DNA of 5,102 nt, taken from the NCBI GenBank assembly GCA_947565875.1, contig CANOHR010000093.1, positions 1 through 5,102 on the forward strand. The letters are read 5' to 3'. The translations under genes were made by a program, and so were the position numbers. This document shows, piece by piece, positions 1 to 5,047 of the stretch (positions are counted from its first letter, which is position 1; each line of letters begins with the position of its first letter). The stretch comes from an uncultured Pseudoflavonifractor sp. (lineage in GTDB: Bacteria > Bacillota > Clostridia > Oscillospirales > Oscillospiraceae). The notes beneath the pieces are model-generated. The model did no database searches, was not told the origin of the DNA, and saw nothing but the letters and a program-made list of their open reading frames with translations.

Positions 1-32
1 CCATAGAATGGAACGAAAGGACGGTGGCTCAT

Positions 33-347
33 ATGGGAAAGGGAGCATTCTTCCGGCGAAAAGGCCCGTCGGCGGAGACAGTGGAACTGGAGGAGAGTCT
101 TCAGGAGACAAGGCTTTTGCTGGCCCAGGCCTACGCCGGCTTCAACACCGCTTCTGATAACGACCTGATCGAGTCCTATATTTACGAAATTCAGTCCCTC
201 CAGGCCCGGTATTCCTACCTTCTCCGCTGCCGGAAGGCCCTGAACTCAGATCCCGCCCAGGCCTGCCCAGTCTCTTCCCACGCCTGCGGGGCGGATGGGG
301 GCGGCCCCTTGGAGTCTTCGGGCTCCACCGTCCTCCCGGTGGCTTGA
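33..347 (+). CDS. yaaL: DUF2508 family protein (YaaL-like)
   Basis: This is a small, probably cytoplasmic protein of unknown biochemical function, 104 residues from the chosen start. The recognisable DUF2508 core spans about residues 18-70: a glutamate-rich helix, then FNTASDNDLIESYIYEIQSL and ARYSYLLR, the family's hallmark (F-N, a D-L-I-E/D stretch, a Y-E-hydrophobic step, R-Y-x-Y-L-L). The last 30 or so residues are low in complexity (Gly, Ser, Pro, Ala) and lie outside the domain; B. subtilis YaaL, at roughly 74 residues, lacks such a tail. I chose ATG 33 because purine-rich AAAGGACGGTGG lies just upstream; a GTG at 24 is in frame but sits too close to the AAAGGA. A TAG at 4-6 could be the end of an upstream gene, recR by analogy, but too little is visible to call it. 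bofA starts one base after this stop, which suggests a two-gene operon with coupled translation. Confidence 0.85.
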   Translation: MGKGAFFRRKGPSAETVELEESLQETRLLLAQAYAGFNTASDNDLIESYIYEIQSLQARYSYLLRCRKALNSDPAQACPVSSHACGADGGGPLESSGSTVLPVA

Positions 348-348
348 G

Positions 349-618
349 ATGTCGGGGCTTTGGATGACCACCCTCCCCTGGCTTTTGGGCTCCTTGGGTG
401 TGGTGATAGCTTTGGCCCTTCTGCGGCGGCCTCTTGGAACCTTTTTTCGGCTGGCGGGCCGGACAGGGGCGGGGCTGGCCTTTTTGGCCCTCTTTGCTCC
501 CCTGGGGGAGTTTCTGGGGGCGGGGCTGGGCGTCAACCTGTTTAACGCCCTGGTCCTGGGCCTGCTGGGGATCCCGGGGTTTGGGCTTCTGATGATGCTG
601 AACTGGGTGCTTCGATAA
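349..618 (+). CDS. bofA: BofA-type inhibitor of pro-sigma-K processing
   Basis: BofA is a small integral membrane protein of the outer forespore membrane. In B. subtilis it holds the SpoIVFB intramembrane protease inactive, together with SpoIVFA, and so delays pro-sigma-K processing until the forespore signals. This 89-residue product (B. subtilis BofA is about 87) has two or three hydrophobic segments: residues about 7-25, 42-58 and 65-86. The C-terminal block GVNLFNALVLGLLGIPGFGL (61-80), ending in LNWVLR, is the diagnostic family signature. I chose ATG 349, one base after the yaaL stop, with a weak GGTGG upstream; ATG 364 is a possible alternative. The open frame extends back to 295, but the extra residues are non-hydrophobic and overlap yaaL. 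The gene implies a spore-forming or formerly spore-forming host. Whether SpoIVFA and SpoIVFB partners exist cannot be seen here. Confidence 0.88.
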   Translation: MSGLWMTTLPWLLGSLGVVIALALLRRPLGTFFRLAGRTGAGLAFLALFAPLGEFLGAGLGVNLFNALVLGLLGIPGFGLLMMLNWVLR

Positions 619-696
619 TGGAGCGTGGGCAGGCCGAATGTCCGTTGGGGCGGACCGACCGGGTCTTTGGTTTAATCTGACCCTTTAACATTTATC

Positions 697-730
697 AAAA
701 CTGGCTCTTGTGAAAGGGCCAGTTTTGCTT
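697..730 (+). terminator. Intrinsic terminator of yaaL-bofA
   Basis: AAAACTGGCTCTT (697-709) pairs with AAGGGCCAGTTTT (714-726) to give a 13-bp stem with one G-U pair. The loop is the GNRA-type tetraloop GTGA. The 3' arm ends in TTTT, followed by GCTTTAT. It lies 79 bases after the bofA stop and before the next gene, which suits a terminator for the two-gene unit. Confidence 0.75.
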
Positions 731-736
731 TATACT
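708..736 (+). promoter_or_regulatory. Predicted sigma-A promoter of the ECF S-component gene
   Basis: TTGTGA (708-713, four of six matches to TTGACA) and TATACT (731-736, five of six matches to TATAAT) are separated by exactly 17 bases. Transcription would start near 743, giving a leader of about 25 bases before ATG 768, too short for a riboswitch. The -35 box falls on the loop and loop-side stem of the upstream terminator, so the two signals share DNA. Confidence 0.6.
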
Positions 737-752
737 GGGCCCGTTCACCAAG

Positions 753-760
753 AAAGGAAG
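753..760 (+). promoter_or_regulatory. Ribosome binding site deciding the ECF S-component start
   Basis: AAAGGAAG lies 7 bases before ATG 768 but only one base before the in-frame ATG 762. Spacing therefore favours 768 as the start. Confidence 0.6.
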
Positions 761-767
761 TATGTGT

Positions 768-1340
768 ATGCAGCGTTCATTTTCCACCCGAAAGCTCGCC
801 CTGGCGGGTATGATGGCGGCGGTGGTCTTCGCGGGAAACTATGCCCGGATCGTGATCCCCATCTCCCTGGGAGGACAGACCGCCTTTACCCTGGGCAACA
901 TTTTCAGCTGCCTCAGCGGGCTTCTGCTGGGGCCTGTGGGGGGATTGGCCTCCGGAGTGGGCGCGGCCCTCTATGACCTGATGGACCCCCGCTATGCCGC
1001 CGACTGCTGGATCACCTTTCTCACCAAGGGCGCCATGGGCCTGGCCGCCGGATTGGCTGTGTCAAAAGCCCTGAAGCGGGATGAACTGACCTATGCCCGG
1101 GCCCTTACGGGGACGGTGGCCGGGTGTGTCACCTACTACCTCCTCTACTTTGCCAAGACCTTTTTCTACAGCGGCCTGCTGCTCAAGGGGCTTACCCCGA
1201 CCCTGGCAGGGGCGTTGGTGCTGGAGAAGATCCCCGCCTCCCTCTTTAACGCCGCCATTGCCATCATTGCCGCCCCACCCTTGGCCATCGCCATCCTGGC
1301 GGCTTTGAAGCGAAGCGGGATCAAGCGCTTTGCCGATTGA
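768..1340 (+). CDS. ECF transporter S component (substrate unknown)
   Basis: This 190-residue integral membrane protein looks like the substrate-binding S subunit of an energy-coupling factor importer. Such subunits capture a vitamin, cofactor precursor or metal and work with a shared EcfA-A'-T module. The N-terminal part (residues 9-73) carries the pattern typical of the riboflavin-transporter-like/Pfam 07155 group: a first membrane helix, a short basic and hydrophobic stretch, then LGNIFSCLSGLLLGPVGGLA and a glycine-rich turn leading to ALYDLMDP. About six hydrophobic helices can be drawn: roughly 10-30, 40-60, 80-99, 111-130, 143-153 and 157-180. There is no lipoprotein signal and no ATPase beside it, so it is an orphan S component of the group II (shared module) type. 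Its leader shows no riboswitch, so nothing local names the ligand. It has its own promoter and terminator. I am fairly sure of the family and unsure of the substrate. Confidence 0.8.
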   Translation: MQRSFSTRKLALAGMMAAVVFAGNYARIVIPISLGGQTAFTLGNIFSCLSGLLLGPVGGLASGVGAALYDLMDPRYAADCWITFLTKGAMGLAAGLAVSKALKRDELTYARALTGTVAGCVTYYLLYFAKTFFYSGLLLKGLTPTLAGALVLEKIPASLFNAAIAIIAAPPLAIAILAALKRSGIKRFAD

Positions 1341-1348
1341 GTTGAGAC

Positions 1349-1389
1349 CAACAAAGGAGCCCTCCCGGCGGGAGGGCTCCTTTGTTGTT
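1349..1389 (+). terminator. Strong, probably bidirectional intrinsic terminator
   Basis: CAACAAAGGAGCCCTCCC (1349-1366) pairs perfectly with GGGAGGGCTCCTTTGTTG (1370-1387), an 18-bp stem with a 3-base GGC loop (5 bases if the innermost C-G pair opens). The 3' side is T-rich on the plus strand (TTTGTTGTT) and also on the minus strand (TTTGTTGG). It starts 8 bases after the ECF gene's stop and lies downstream of the converging MATE gene, so it could end both transcripts. Confidence 0.85.
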
Positions 1390-1420
1390 GGGGGTAAATG
1401 AAAATTTATAAGTGGTCCTG

Positions 1421-1448
1421 GCGGGCCGGTTTGGAACCGGCCCCTACA
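1421..1448 (-). repeat. Palindromic repeat copy A (GTAGGGG family)
   Basis: On the minus strand this copy reads TGTAGGGGCC through to GCCCGC. GGGCCGGTT (1423-1431) and AACCGGCCC (1435-1443) form a 9-bp perfect stem with a TGG loop. It is the left inner half of the foldback element. Confidence 0.8.
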
Positions 1449-1462
1449 AAGGTTGGCAATGG

Positions 1463-1490
1463 TGTAGGGGCGGGTTCCAAACCCGCCCGC
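1463..1490 (+). repeat. Palindromic repeat copy B (GTAGGGG family)
   Basis: The copy opens with TGTAGGGG. GGGCGGGTT (1468-1476) and AACCCGCCC (1480-1488) form a 9-bp stem with a CCA loop, and CCCGC closes the unit. It is inverted with respect to copy A, with the GTAGGGG ends of the two copies facing each other across 14 bases. Confidence 0.8.
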
Positions 1491-1520
1491 ACGGGGATGG
1501 AACCACCTATAAATTTTGAT

Positions 1521-2882
1521 TTACCCGTTTCTCCTTCCTGTAGCCAAGGCCTGGTCCAGCCACTTGCCCTTTTTCAGGGCCAGGGCGAAGAGAAGGGAGC
1601 TGATGGACCATGTGACGGGATAGGCGGTAAAGACCACCACAATATCCTGGAAAATTGCCACCATGGCGGTGATGTAGCTGATCCGAAAGAGGCACCACAC
1701 CGCCAGCATGACCACCATGGGGGTCACCGTCCTGCCCGCTCCCCTGAGGACGGCGGCGCTGGCGTGGGAAAAGGCCAAGAAGCAGTAAAAAAGGGCCTCG
1801 GTCCTGGCCTGCCGGACCCCGAAGGCCACCACGTCGGGGGTAGGGCTGAAAAGGCCCACAAAGAAGGGAGCCCCCAGGAAAAAGGCCAGGCCCAGAAGCT
1901 CGGCAAAGCCTACCGTCATGGCCACCCCCAGCCGGGCTCCCCGTTGGACCCGCTCCCGCTCTCCCGCGCCGATGTTCTGCCCAACGAAGGTGGTAATGGC
2001 CATGGTAAGGCAGGTAATGGGGAGAAAGGCAAAGCCCTCCAGCTTGAAATAGCTGCCGCAGCCCGCCATGGCCTGGTCCCCAAAGGCGTTGATATTGGCC
2101 TGGACCACCACATTGGCTACGCTGATGACGCTGTTCTGCACCCCGCCGGGGAGGCCCAGGCGAAAGACCTGGCCCAGGGTCTCCCTGTCCGGGTGGAGCC
2201 GTCGAAGGTCAAAGCGGAGGACAAACCGTCCGCTCATCAGATAGCCGAAGGCCAGAAGGGCGCTGAGGGCCTGGCCTATGACGGTAGCCAAGGCCGCCCC
2301 CGCCACCCCCATGTGGAGCCCCGCCACAAAGAGCAGGTCCAGCACCACATTGACCCCGGCGGAGATCATCAGGTAGTAAAGGGGGCGGCGGCTGTCCCCC
2401 AGGGCCTGAAAAATGCCGGTGGCGGTGTTGTAAAGCACCAGCCCCATAAGTCCGGCGCACCAGATGCGGAAATACTCCACCGAATTGGGCATTACCTTTT
2501 CGGGGGTCCCCATCCAGCGAAGAATGGTGGGGGTAAAAAGGACCCCCAGCACGGTGAGGACGGTCCCCGCCAAAAGGGAGAAGAAGACGGTGGTGTGCAG
2601 GGCCCGGTCCGCCCCCTCCTTATCCCTGGCCCCCCAGCGTTGGGAGATGATGACGCTGGCGCCCATAAACACGCCCTGAAAAAAGCCGATAAACAGGTGG
2701 CAAAGGCTTCCCGAGGAGCTGACGGCGGCCAGGGCCGCGTCCCCGCAGACGTTGCCCACCACCAGGGAATCCACCGTATTGTAGAGTTGCTGAAAGAGAT
2801 TTCCCAGGAAAAGGGGAAAGGCGAACCTCAGCAGGATGGGGACGATGGGCCCTTGGGTCATTAAGGTTTTTTCTTCGGTCAA
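1521..2882 (-). CDS. MATE family multidrug/metabolite efflux transporter
   Basis: This is a polytopic inner-membrane antiporter that uses a Na+ or H+ gradient to export cationic compounds or drugs. It has 453 residues, within the normal MATE range of about 440-470. The N-half signature is FPLFLGNLFQQLYNTVDSLV (22-41) followed by VGN. GIFQALGDSRRPLYYLMISA (156-175) and the pseudo-symmetric GAGRTVTPMV (381-390) mark the equivalent positions of the two six-helix bundles; GQNIGAGERERVQRG (301-315) is another conserved loop. About 12 hydrophobic helices can be drawn. The substrate cannot be told from sequence. I chose TTG 2882 because a near-perfect AAAGGAGG precedes it by 8 bases; the GTG at 2945 lies inside a repeat and lacks such a site. 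It lies 104 bases downstream of murE on the same strand, with no clear promoter between. The last codon and stop (GGG TAA) lie inside the foldback element. Confidence 0.93.
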   Translation of the reverse strand: MTEEKTLMTQGPIVPILLRFAFPLFLGNLFQQLYNTVDSLVVGNVCGDAALAAVSSSGSLCHLFIGFFQGVFMGASVIISQRWGARDKEGADRALHTTVFFSLLAGTVLTVLGVLFTPTILRWMGTPEKVMPNSVEYFRIWCAGLMGLVLYNTATGIFQALGDSRRPLYYLMISAGVNVVLDLLFVAGLHMGVAGAALATVIGQALSALLAFGYLMSGRFVLRFDLRRLHPDRETLGQVFRLGLPGGVQNSVISVANVVVQANINAFGDQAMAGCGSYFKLEGFAFLPITCLTMAITTFVGQNIGAGERERVQRGARLGVAMTVGFAELLGLAFFLGAPFFVGLFSPTPDVVAFGVRQARTEALFYCFLAFSHASAAVLRGAGRTVTPMVVMLAVWCLFRISYITAMVAIFQDIVVVFTAYPVTWSISSLLFALALKKGKWLDQALATGRRNG

Positions 2883-2890
2883 GGCCGCCG

Positions 2891-2898
2891 CCTCCTTT
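2891..2898 (-). promoter_or_regulatory. Ribosome binding site deciding the TTG start of the MATE gene
   Basis: On the minus strand AAAGGAGG is followed by 8 bases and then TTG (2882-2880). ATG 2861, further in, has no comparable site, so the rarer TTG codon is the best start. Confidence 0.8.
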
Positions 2899-2914
2899 CC
2901 GCCCGCAGGCAAAA

Positions 2915-2943
2915 CGTAGGGGTGGCTGCCCTCAGCCGCCCGC
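2915..2943 (+). repeat. Palindromic repeat copy C (GTAGGGG family)
   Basis: The copy opens with CGTAGGGG. GGGTGGCTG (2920-2928) and CAGCCGCCC (2933-2941) form a 9-bp stem with one G-U-type pair and a CCCT loop. It lies in the leader of the MATE gene, 16 bases before the ribosome binding site. Confidence 0.75.
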
Positions 2944-2964
2944 ACAGCATGGTATAAGGGACCT

Positions 2965-2991
2965 CGGCCGCCGTAGGCGGCGGCCCCTACA
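2965..2991 (-). repeat. Palindromic repeat copy D, carrying the murE stop codon
   Basis: On the minus strand this copy opens TGTAGGGGCC. GGCCGCCG (2966-2973) and CGGCGGCC (2978-2985) form an 8-bp stem with a TAGG loop. The TAG in its conserved TGTAGGGG end is the in-frame stop of murE (ATG TAG GGG). It faces copy C in inverted orientation with 21 bases between. Confidence 0.75.
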
Positions 2992-4471
2992 TTTTTATGT
3001 TTAAATATTTCTGTGCCAACATTCCGTCGGGGACGCAGGGCTCGGGGCCGTTTTTCCGCTTTTGCTCCATCTCACTGCCCTTGCCCGCCAGCACCACCAC
3101 GCCGCCGGAGGGGGCGTACTCAATGGCGGTGCGGATGGCCTCCTCCCGGTGGGGGATCACGGAATAGCTTTTGCCAAAGGGGGAGATATACCCGCCGATC
3201 TCACGGCAGATGTCCTCCACCTCCTCGGGGCCGGGATCGTCCTCGGTGAGGATAATGGTATCGGCGTACTGCCCCGCCGCCTTTCCCATGCCCTCCCGGC
3301 GGTCCAGCCCCTTTCCTCCGGTACAGCCGAAAACCACCGTCACGGGGGCGCCGGGATAGTCCTGCCGGACGGAGCACAGCAGGGCCTCCAGGGCCATGCC
3401 GTTATGGGCATAGTCCACGATCACCGTTTTCCCTCCTGCGGCATAGGTCTCCATCCGCCCCGGCACCCTGGCCTGGGCAAGGCCCTGGCGGATGGCCCAC
3501 AGGGGGGCTCCCAGCATCGCGCATACCGAAATGGCGCAGAGAGCGTTGGAGACGTTGAAGGCTCCGGTCATGGGGATGGAGAAGGACTCCTCCTCTTCCC
3601 CGACAGGGACCCGGAAGGTCATCCCCTCCCCGTTCCGGGCAAGGGCCCGGACAGACTTCATAAAGTAGACGCTCCACCTTTCGCACCCCTGGGCCTTGTC
3701 CAGGATCTCCCCAAACCGGTCGCTGTCCATATTCACCACGGCAGTCCTGGCCTGGTCGAAGATCTTCAGCTTGGACTGAAAATAGTCCTCCGCCGTGGGG
3801 TGTTCCTTGGGGCTGATGTGGTCCTCCCCAATATTGAGAAAGGCGGCCACCGCCAACTCCACCCCGGTCATACGCCCATACTTCAGGGCCTGAGAGGAGC
3901 ATTCCATCACCACATAGCCGCACCCGGCCTCCTTGGCGTTCCACAAGTGCCGCTGAAGGTCCAAAGGCTCCGGGGTGGTGAGGGTGGCGGGCCTACGCTG
4001 AACGCCGTCGTCGGTGACGATGGTGGAGAGGATCCCCACCGGATGGAGCCCTTCCTTCTCCCGCCACACATCCAAAATGGACTTGATAAAATAGGCGGTG
4101 GTGGTCTTCCCCTTGGTGCCCGTAATGCCCACCACAGAAATCTCCCCCGAGGGGTGGCCCCAGGCGGCGTCGGCCAGAAGGCCCATGGCGGTACGGATAT
4201 CGGTGACTCGGATACAGGGGGCGGGGAGGTCATAGGTTCTTTCGCTCACATAGGCCACAGCCCCCCGGTGAAGGGCCTGGGCCAGAAATTCCTCCCTAAA
4301 GGCCGCACCCTTACAGAGAAAGAGGCTTCCGGGCACGGCGGAACGGGAATCGCAGGTCACCGCCTCTATGGTCCTTGTCAGGTCAATGGGCAGGGGGGAG
4401 GGGTCGGCCAGAAGGCCGTTTTTCAGAAGAAGCTGGTAGTATTCCCCCAGGGGCAGACGGGGACGGGACAT
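2987..4471 (-). CDS. murE: UDP-MurNAc-tripeptide ligase, L-lysine-type MurE
   Basis: This cytoplasmic ATP-dependent ligase adds the third amino acid to UDP-MurNAc-L-Ala-D-Glu in peptidoglycan synthesis. All three Mur-ligase domains are present in 494 residues: N-terminal (about 1-110, with CDSR 40-43), central ATPase (about 111-335) and C-terminal (about 336-494). Key motifs are P-loop GITGTKGKTTT (115-125), TTPEPLDLQ (165-173), MECSSQAL (189-196), FLNIGEDH (211-218), the likely carbamylated Lys234, VPGRMETY and VDYAHN. CKGAAFREEFL, EDHISPKEHP, SSQA and DYAHN match, from memory, the streptococcal L-lysine-adding enzymes. The substrate motif at 411-414 is DDPG, not the DNPR of diaminopimelate-adding MurE. 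The start is ATG 4471, with AAGGAGGTGA upstream (AGGAGG 9 bases away). The stop TAG lies in repeat copy D. No other cell-wall genes adjoin it, so it could be a second murE with its own substrate. The family is certain; the amino acid added is inferred. Confidence 0.93.
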   Translation of the reverse strand: MSRPRLPLGEYYQLLLKNGLLADPSPLPIDLTRTIEAVTCDSRSAVPGSLFLCKGAAFREEFLAQALHRGAVAYVSERTYDLPAPCIRVTDIRTAMGLLADAAWGHPSGEISVVGITGTKGKTTTAYFIKSILDVWREKEGLHPVGILSTIVTDDGVQRRPATLTTPEPLDLQRHLWNAKEAGCGYVVMECSSQALKYGRMTGVELAVAAFLNIGEDHISPKEHPTAEDYFQSKLKIFDQARTAVVNMDSDRFGEILDKAQGCERWSVYFMKSVRALARNGEGMTFRVPVGEEEESFSIPMTGAFNVSNALCAISVCAMLGAPLWAIRQGLAQARVPGRMETYAAGGKTVIVDYAHNGMALEALLCSVRQDYPGAPVTVVFGCTGGKGLDRREGMGKAAGQYADTIILTEDDPGPEEVEDICREIGGYISPFGKSYSVIPHREEAIRTAIEYAPSGGVVVLAGKGSEMEQKRKNGPEPCVPDGMLAQKYLNIKM

Positions 4472-4512
4472 GGGCGGTCACCTCCTTCAAAGTCGACCTT
4501 ACGGTAAAATGC

Positions 4513-4550
4513 AAAAAAGGGGCGGCGCGTCTGGGAAGCCGCGCCCTACG
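4513..4550 (-). terminator. Terminator-like repeat copy E upstream of murE
   Basis: On the minus strand CGTAGGGCGCGGC leads into a GC-rich hairpin (core GCGGC 4522-4526 with GCCGC 4538-4542, with further outer pairs after a mismatch). CCCC and then TTTTTT (4518-4513) follow. The GTAGGG end and the CCGCCCC end mark it as a member of the GTAGGGG family. It stops 41 bases before the murE start codon and points at murE, so it could block readthrough or act as an attenuator. The stem is imperfect. Confidence 0.5.
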
Positions 4551-4573
4551 ATGGTTCCGGGGAGAGCGTGCAA

Positions 4574-4602
4574 GCGGACCGGCGGGGACGCCGGTCCCTA
4601 CA
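4574..4602 (-). repeat. Palindromic repeat copy F (GTAGGGG family)
   Basis: On the minus strand the copy opens TGTAGGGACC. GGACCGGCG (4576-4584) and CGCCGGTCC (4589-4597) form a 9-bp perfect stem with a GGGA loop. It has the same orientation as copy E and is inverted with respect to copy G. Confidence 0.75.
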
Positions 4603-4676
4603 TCGTCGTCGCAAACTTCATTTCGCTCCGTCCGCCGCAAGCGGTGAACATCCGCTCCATTGCGTTGCTTCTCCTC

Positions 4677-4710
4677 CCCCCACAAAGGCTGAGGACCGCC
4701 TTTGCGGGGG
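4677..4710. repeat. Isolated 13-bp hairpin
   Basis: CCCCCACAAAGGC (4677-4689) pairs with GCCTTTGCGGGGG (4698-4710) with a single mismatch; the loop is TGAGGACC. No T-run follows on either strand, so it is not an intrinsic terminator. Confidence 0.6.
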
Positions 4711-4752
4711 CCCCATGAAAACCATCCCTCCGCAGAAGAAAGGTCTTGACCT

Positions 4753-4778
4753 TGTAGGGGCGGACAGTGTCCGCCCGC
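4753..4778 (+). repeat. Palindromic repeat copy G (GTAGGGG family)
   Basis: The copy opens TGTAGGGG. GGGCGGAC (4758-4765) and GTCCGCCC (4769-4776) form an 8-bp stem with an AGT loop, and the unit ends in GC. Just before it, AAGGTC TT GACCTT (4740-4753) is a small separate palindrome. Confidence 0.75.
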
Positions 4779-4816
4779 GGGGCGGGACACGGAACAATAG
4801 AACACGACCCACCCAA

Positions 4817-4850
4817 ACCCCGGCGGCGTTACGAAGTAAGCCGCTGGGGT
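4817..4850. repeat. Hairpin ACCCCGGCGGC...GCCGCTGGGGT
   Basis: ACCCCGGCGGC (4817-4827) pairs with GCCGCTGGGGT (4840-4850) with one G-U pair. After a bulged G, TTAC (4829-4832) pairs with GTAA (4836-4839) around a GAA loop, giving about 15 bp in all. A weaker hairpin follows at once (AGCTTTCT 4852-4859 with AGAAAAGCT 4865-4873). Neither is followed by a clear T-run. Confidence 0.65.
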
Positions 4851-4884
4851 AAGCTTTCTTCCGCAGAAAAGCTATGGGGTGTTT

Positions 4885-5021
4885 CCAAAGAGGGGCCGCC
4901 GCAGCGGTCCCTCTTTGGTCGTTGAGAGGGGAAGTCCAGAAGGGGAGAGAGTCGAAACTCTCCCCTTCTGGTGGTTTCTGGGGGGTCTGGGGGCCTCTTT
5001 GGCAGCAAAGAGGCTCCCAGA
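4885..5021. repeat. Array of three strong hairpins with interchangeable arms
   Basis: Three long hairpins follow one another. The first (4885-4918) has outer arms CCAAAGAGGG and CCCTCTTTGG, a 15-bp stem with one G-U pair and a CGCA loop. The second (4936-4971) has 14-base arms CCAGAAGGGGAGAG and CTCTCCCCTTCTGG. The third (4986-5021) has 16-base arms TCTGGGGGCCTCTTTG and CAAAGAGGCTCCCAGA, one G-U pair and a GCAG loop. The spacers are 17 and 14 bases. The first and third hairpins share CCTCTTTGG and CAAAGAGG, so their arms can pair with each other instead. No T-runs follow the stems, so these do not look like terminators. I do not recognise the element; it could be a structured RNA, a repeat cluster or a recombination site. 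Confidence 0.7.
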
Positions 5022-5047
5022 ACGGTACCAGTGAAAAGTGGGAAGCA

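Larger units (their letters stand above)
1392..1526. mobile_element. MITE-like 135-bp foldback element
   Basis: The outer ends are imperfect terminal inverted repeats of about 27 bases. The left one (1392-1418) begins GGGTAAATGAAAATTTATAA; the right one, read on the minus strand from 1526 to 1499, begins GGGTAAATCAAAATTTATAG. They differ by two substitutions and one indel. Inside lie two inverted palindromic-repeat copies (1421-1448 and 1463-1490) that match in 26 of 28 positions. The whole element is therefore one long inverted repeat, with arms of 57 and 64 bases around a 14-base centre (1449-1462). No transposase is encoded, and I see no clear target-site duplication: the flanks are TTGG on the left and GTTT on the right. 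It could be a non-autonomous transposon or a compound repeat. The right end overlaps the last codon and stop of the MATE gene. Confidence 0.65.

Noticed and set aside
295..348. Upstream start for bofA at 295
   Set aside because: The added 18 residues overlap yaaL, are unlike BofA N-termini and lack a ribosome binding site. ATG 349 gives the usual family length.
619..767. Riboswitch ahead of the ECF gene
   Set aside because: The predicted transcript start leaves only about 25 bases of leader, and the one strong hairpin there fits a bofA terminator. A small GTCCG/CGGAC stem at 640-655 is too minor.
1381..1536. Target-site duplication flanking the foldback element
   Set aside because: The bases next to the two ends (TTGG and GTTT) do not match well enough to claim a duplication.
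1398..2864. Long plus-strand open frame opposite the MATE gene
   Set aside because: Its translation is a His/Gly/Pro-rich mirror of a clear transporter gene and has no domain or ribosome binding site. High third-position GC leaves the opposite strand open.
3062..4507. Long plus-strand open frame opposite murE
   Set aside because: It shows the same antisense effect: low-complexity translation, with murE on the other strand carrying all the Mur-ligase motifs.
4677..4710. Intrinsic terminator
   Set aside because: The stem is good, but neither strand has a T-run after it.
4375..4852. Several overlapping short plus-strand frames
   Set aside because: They overlap the murE start and the repeats, have Arg/Gly/Pro-rich compositions and lack translation signals.
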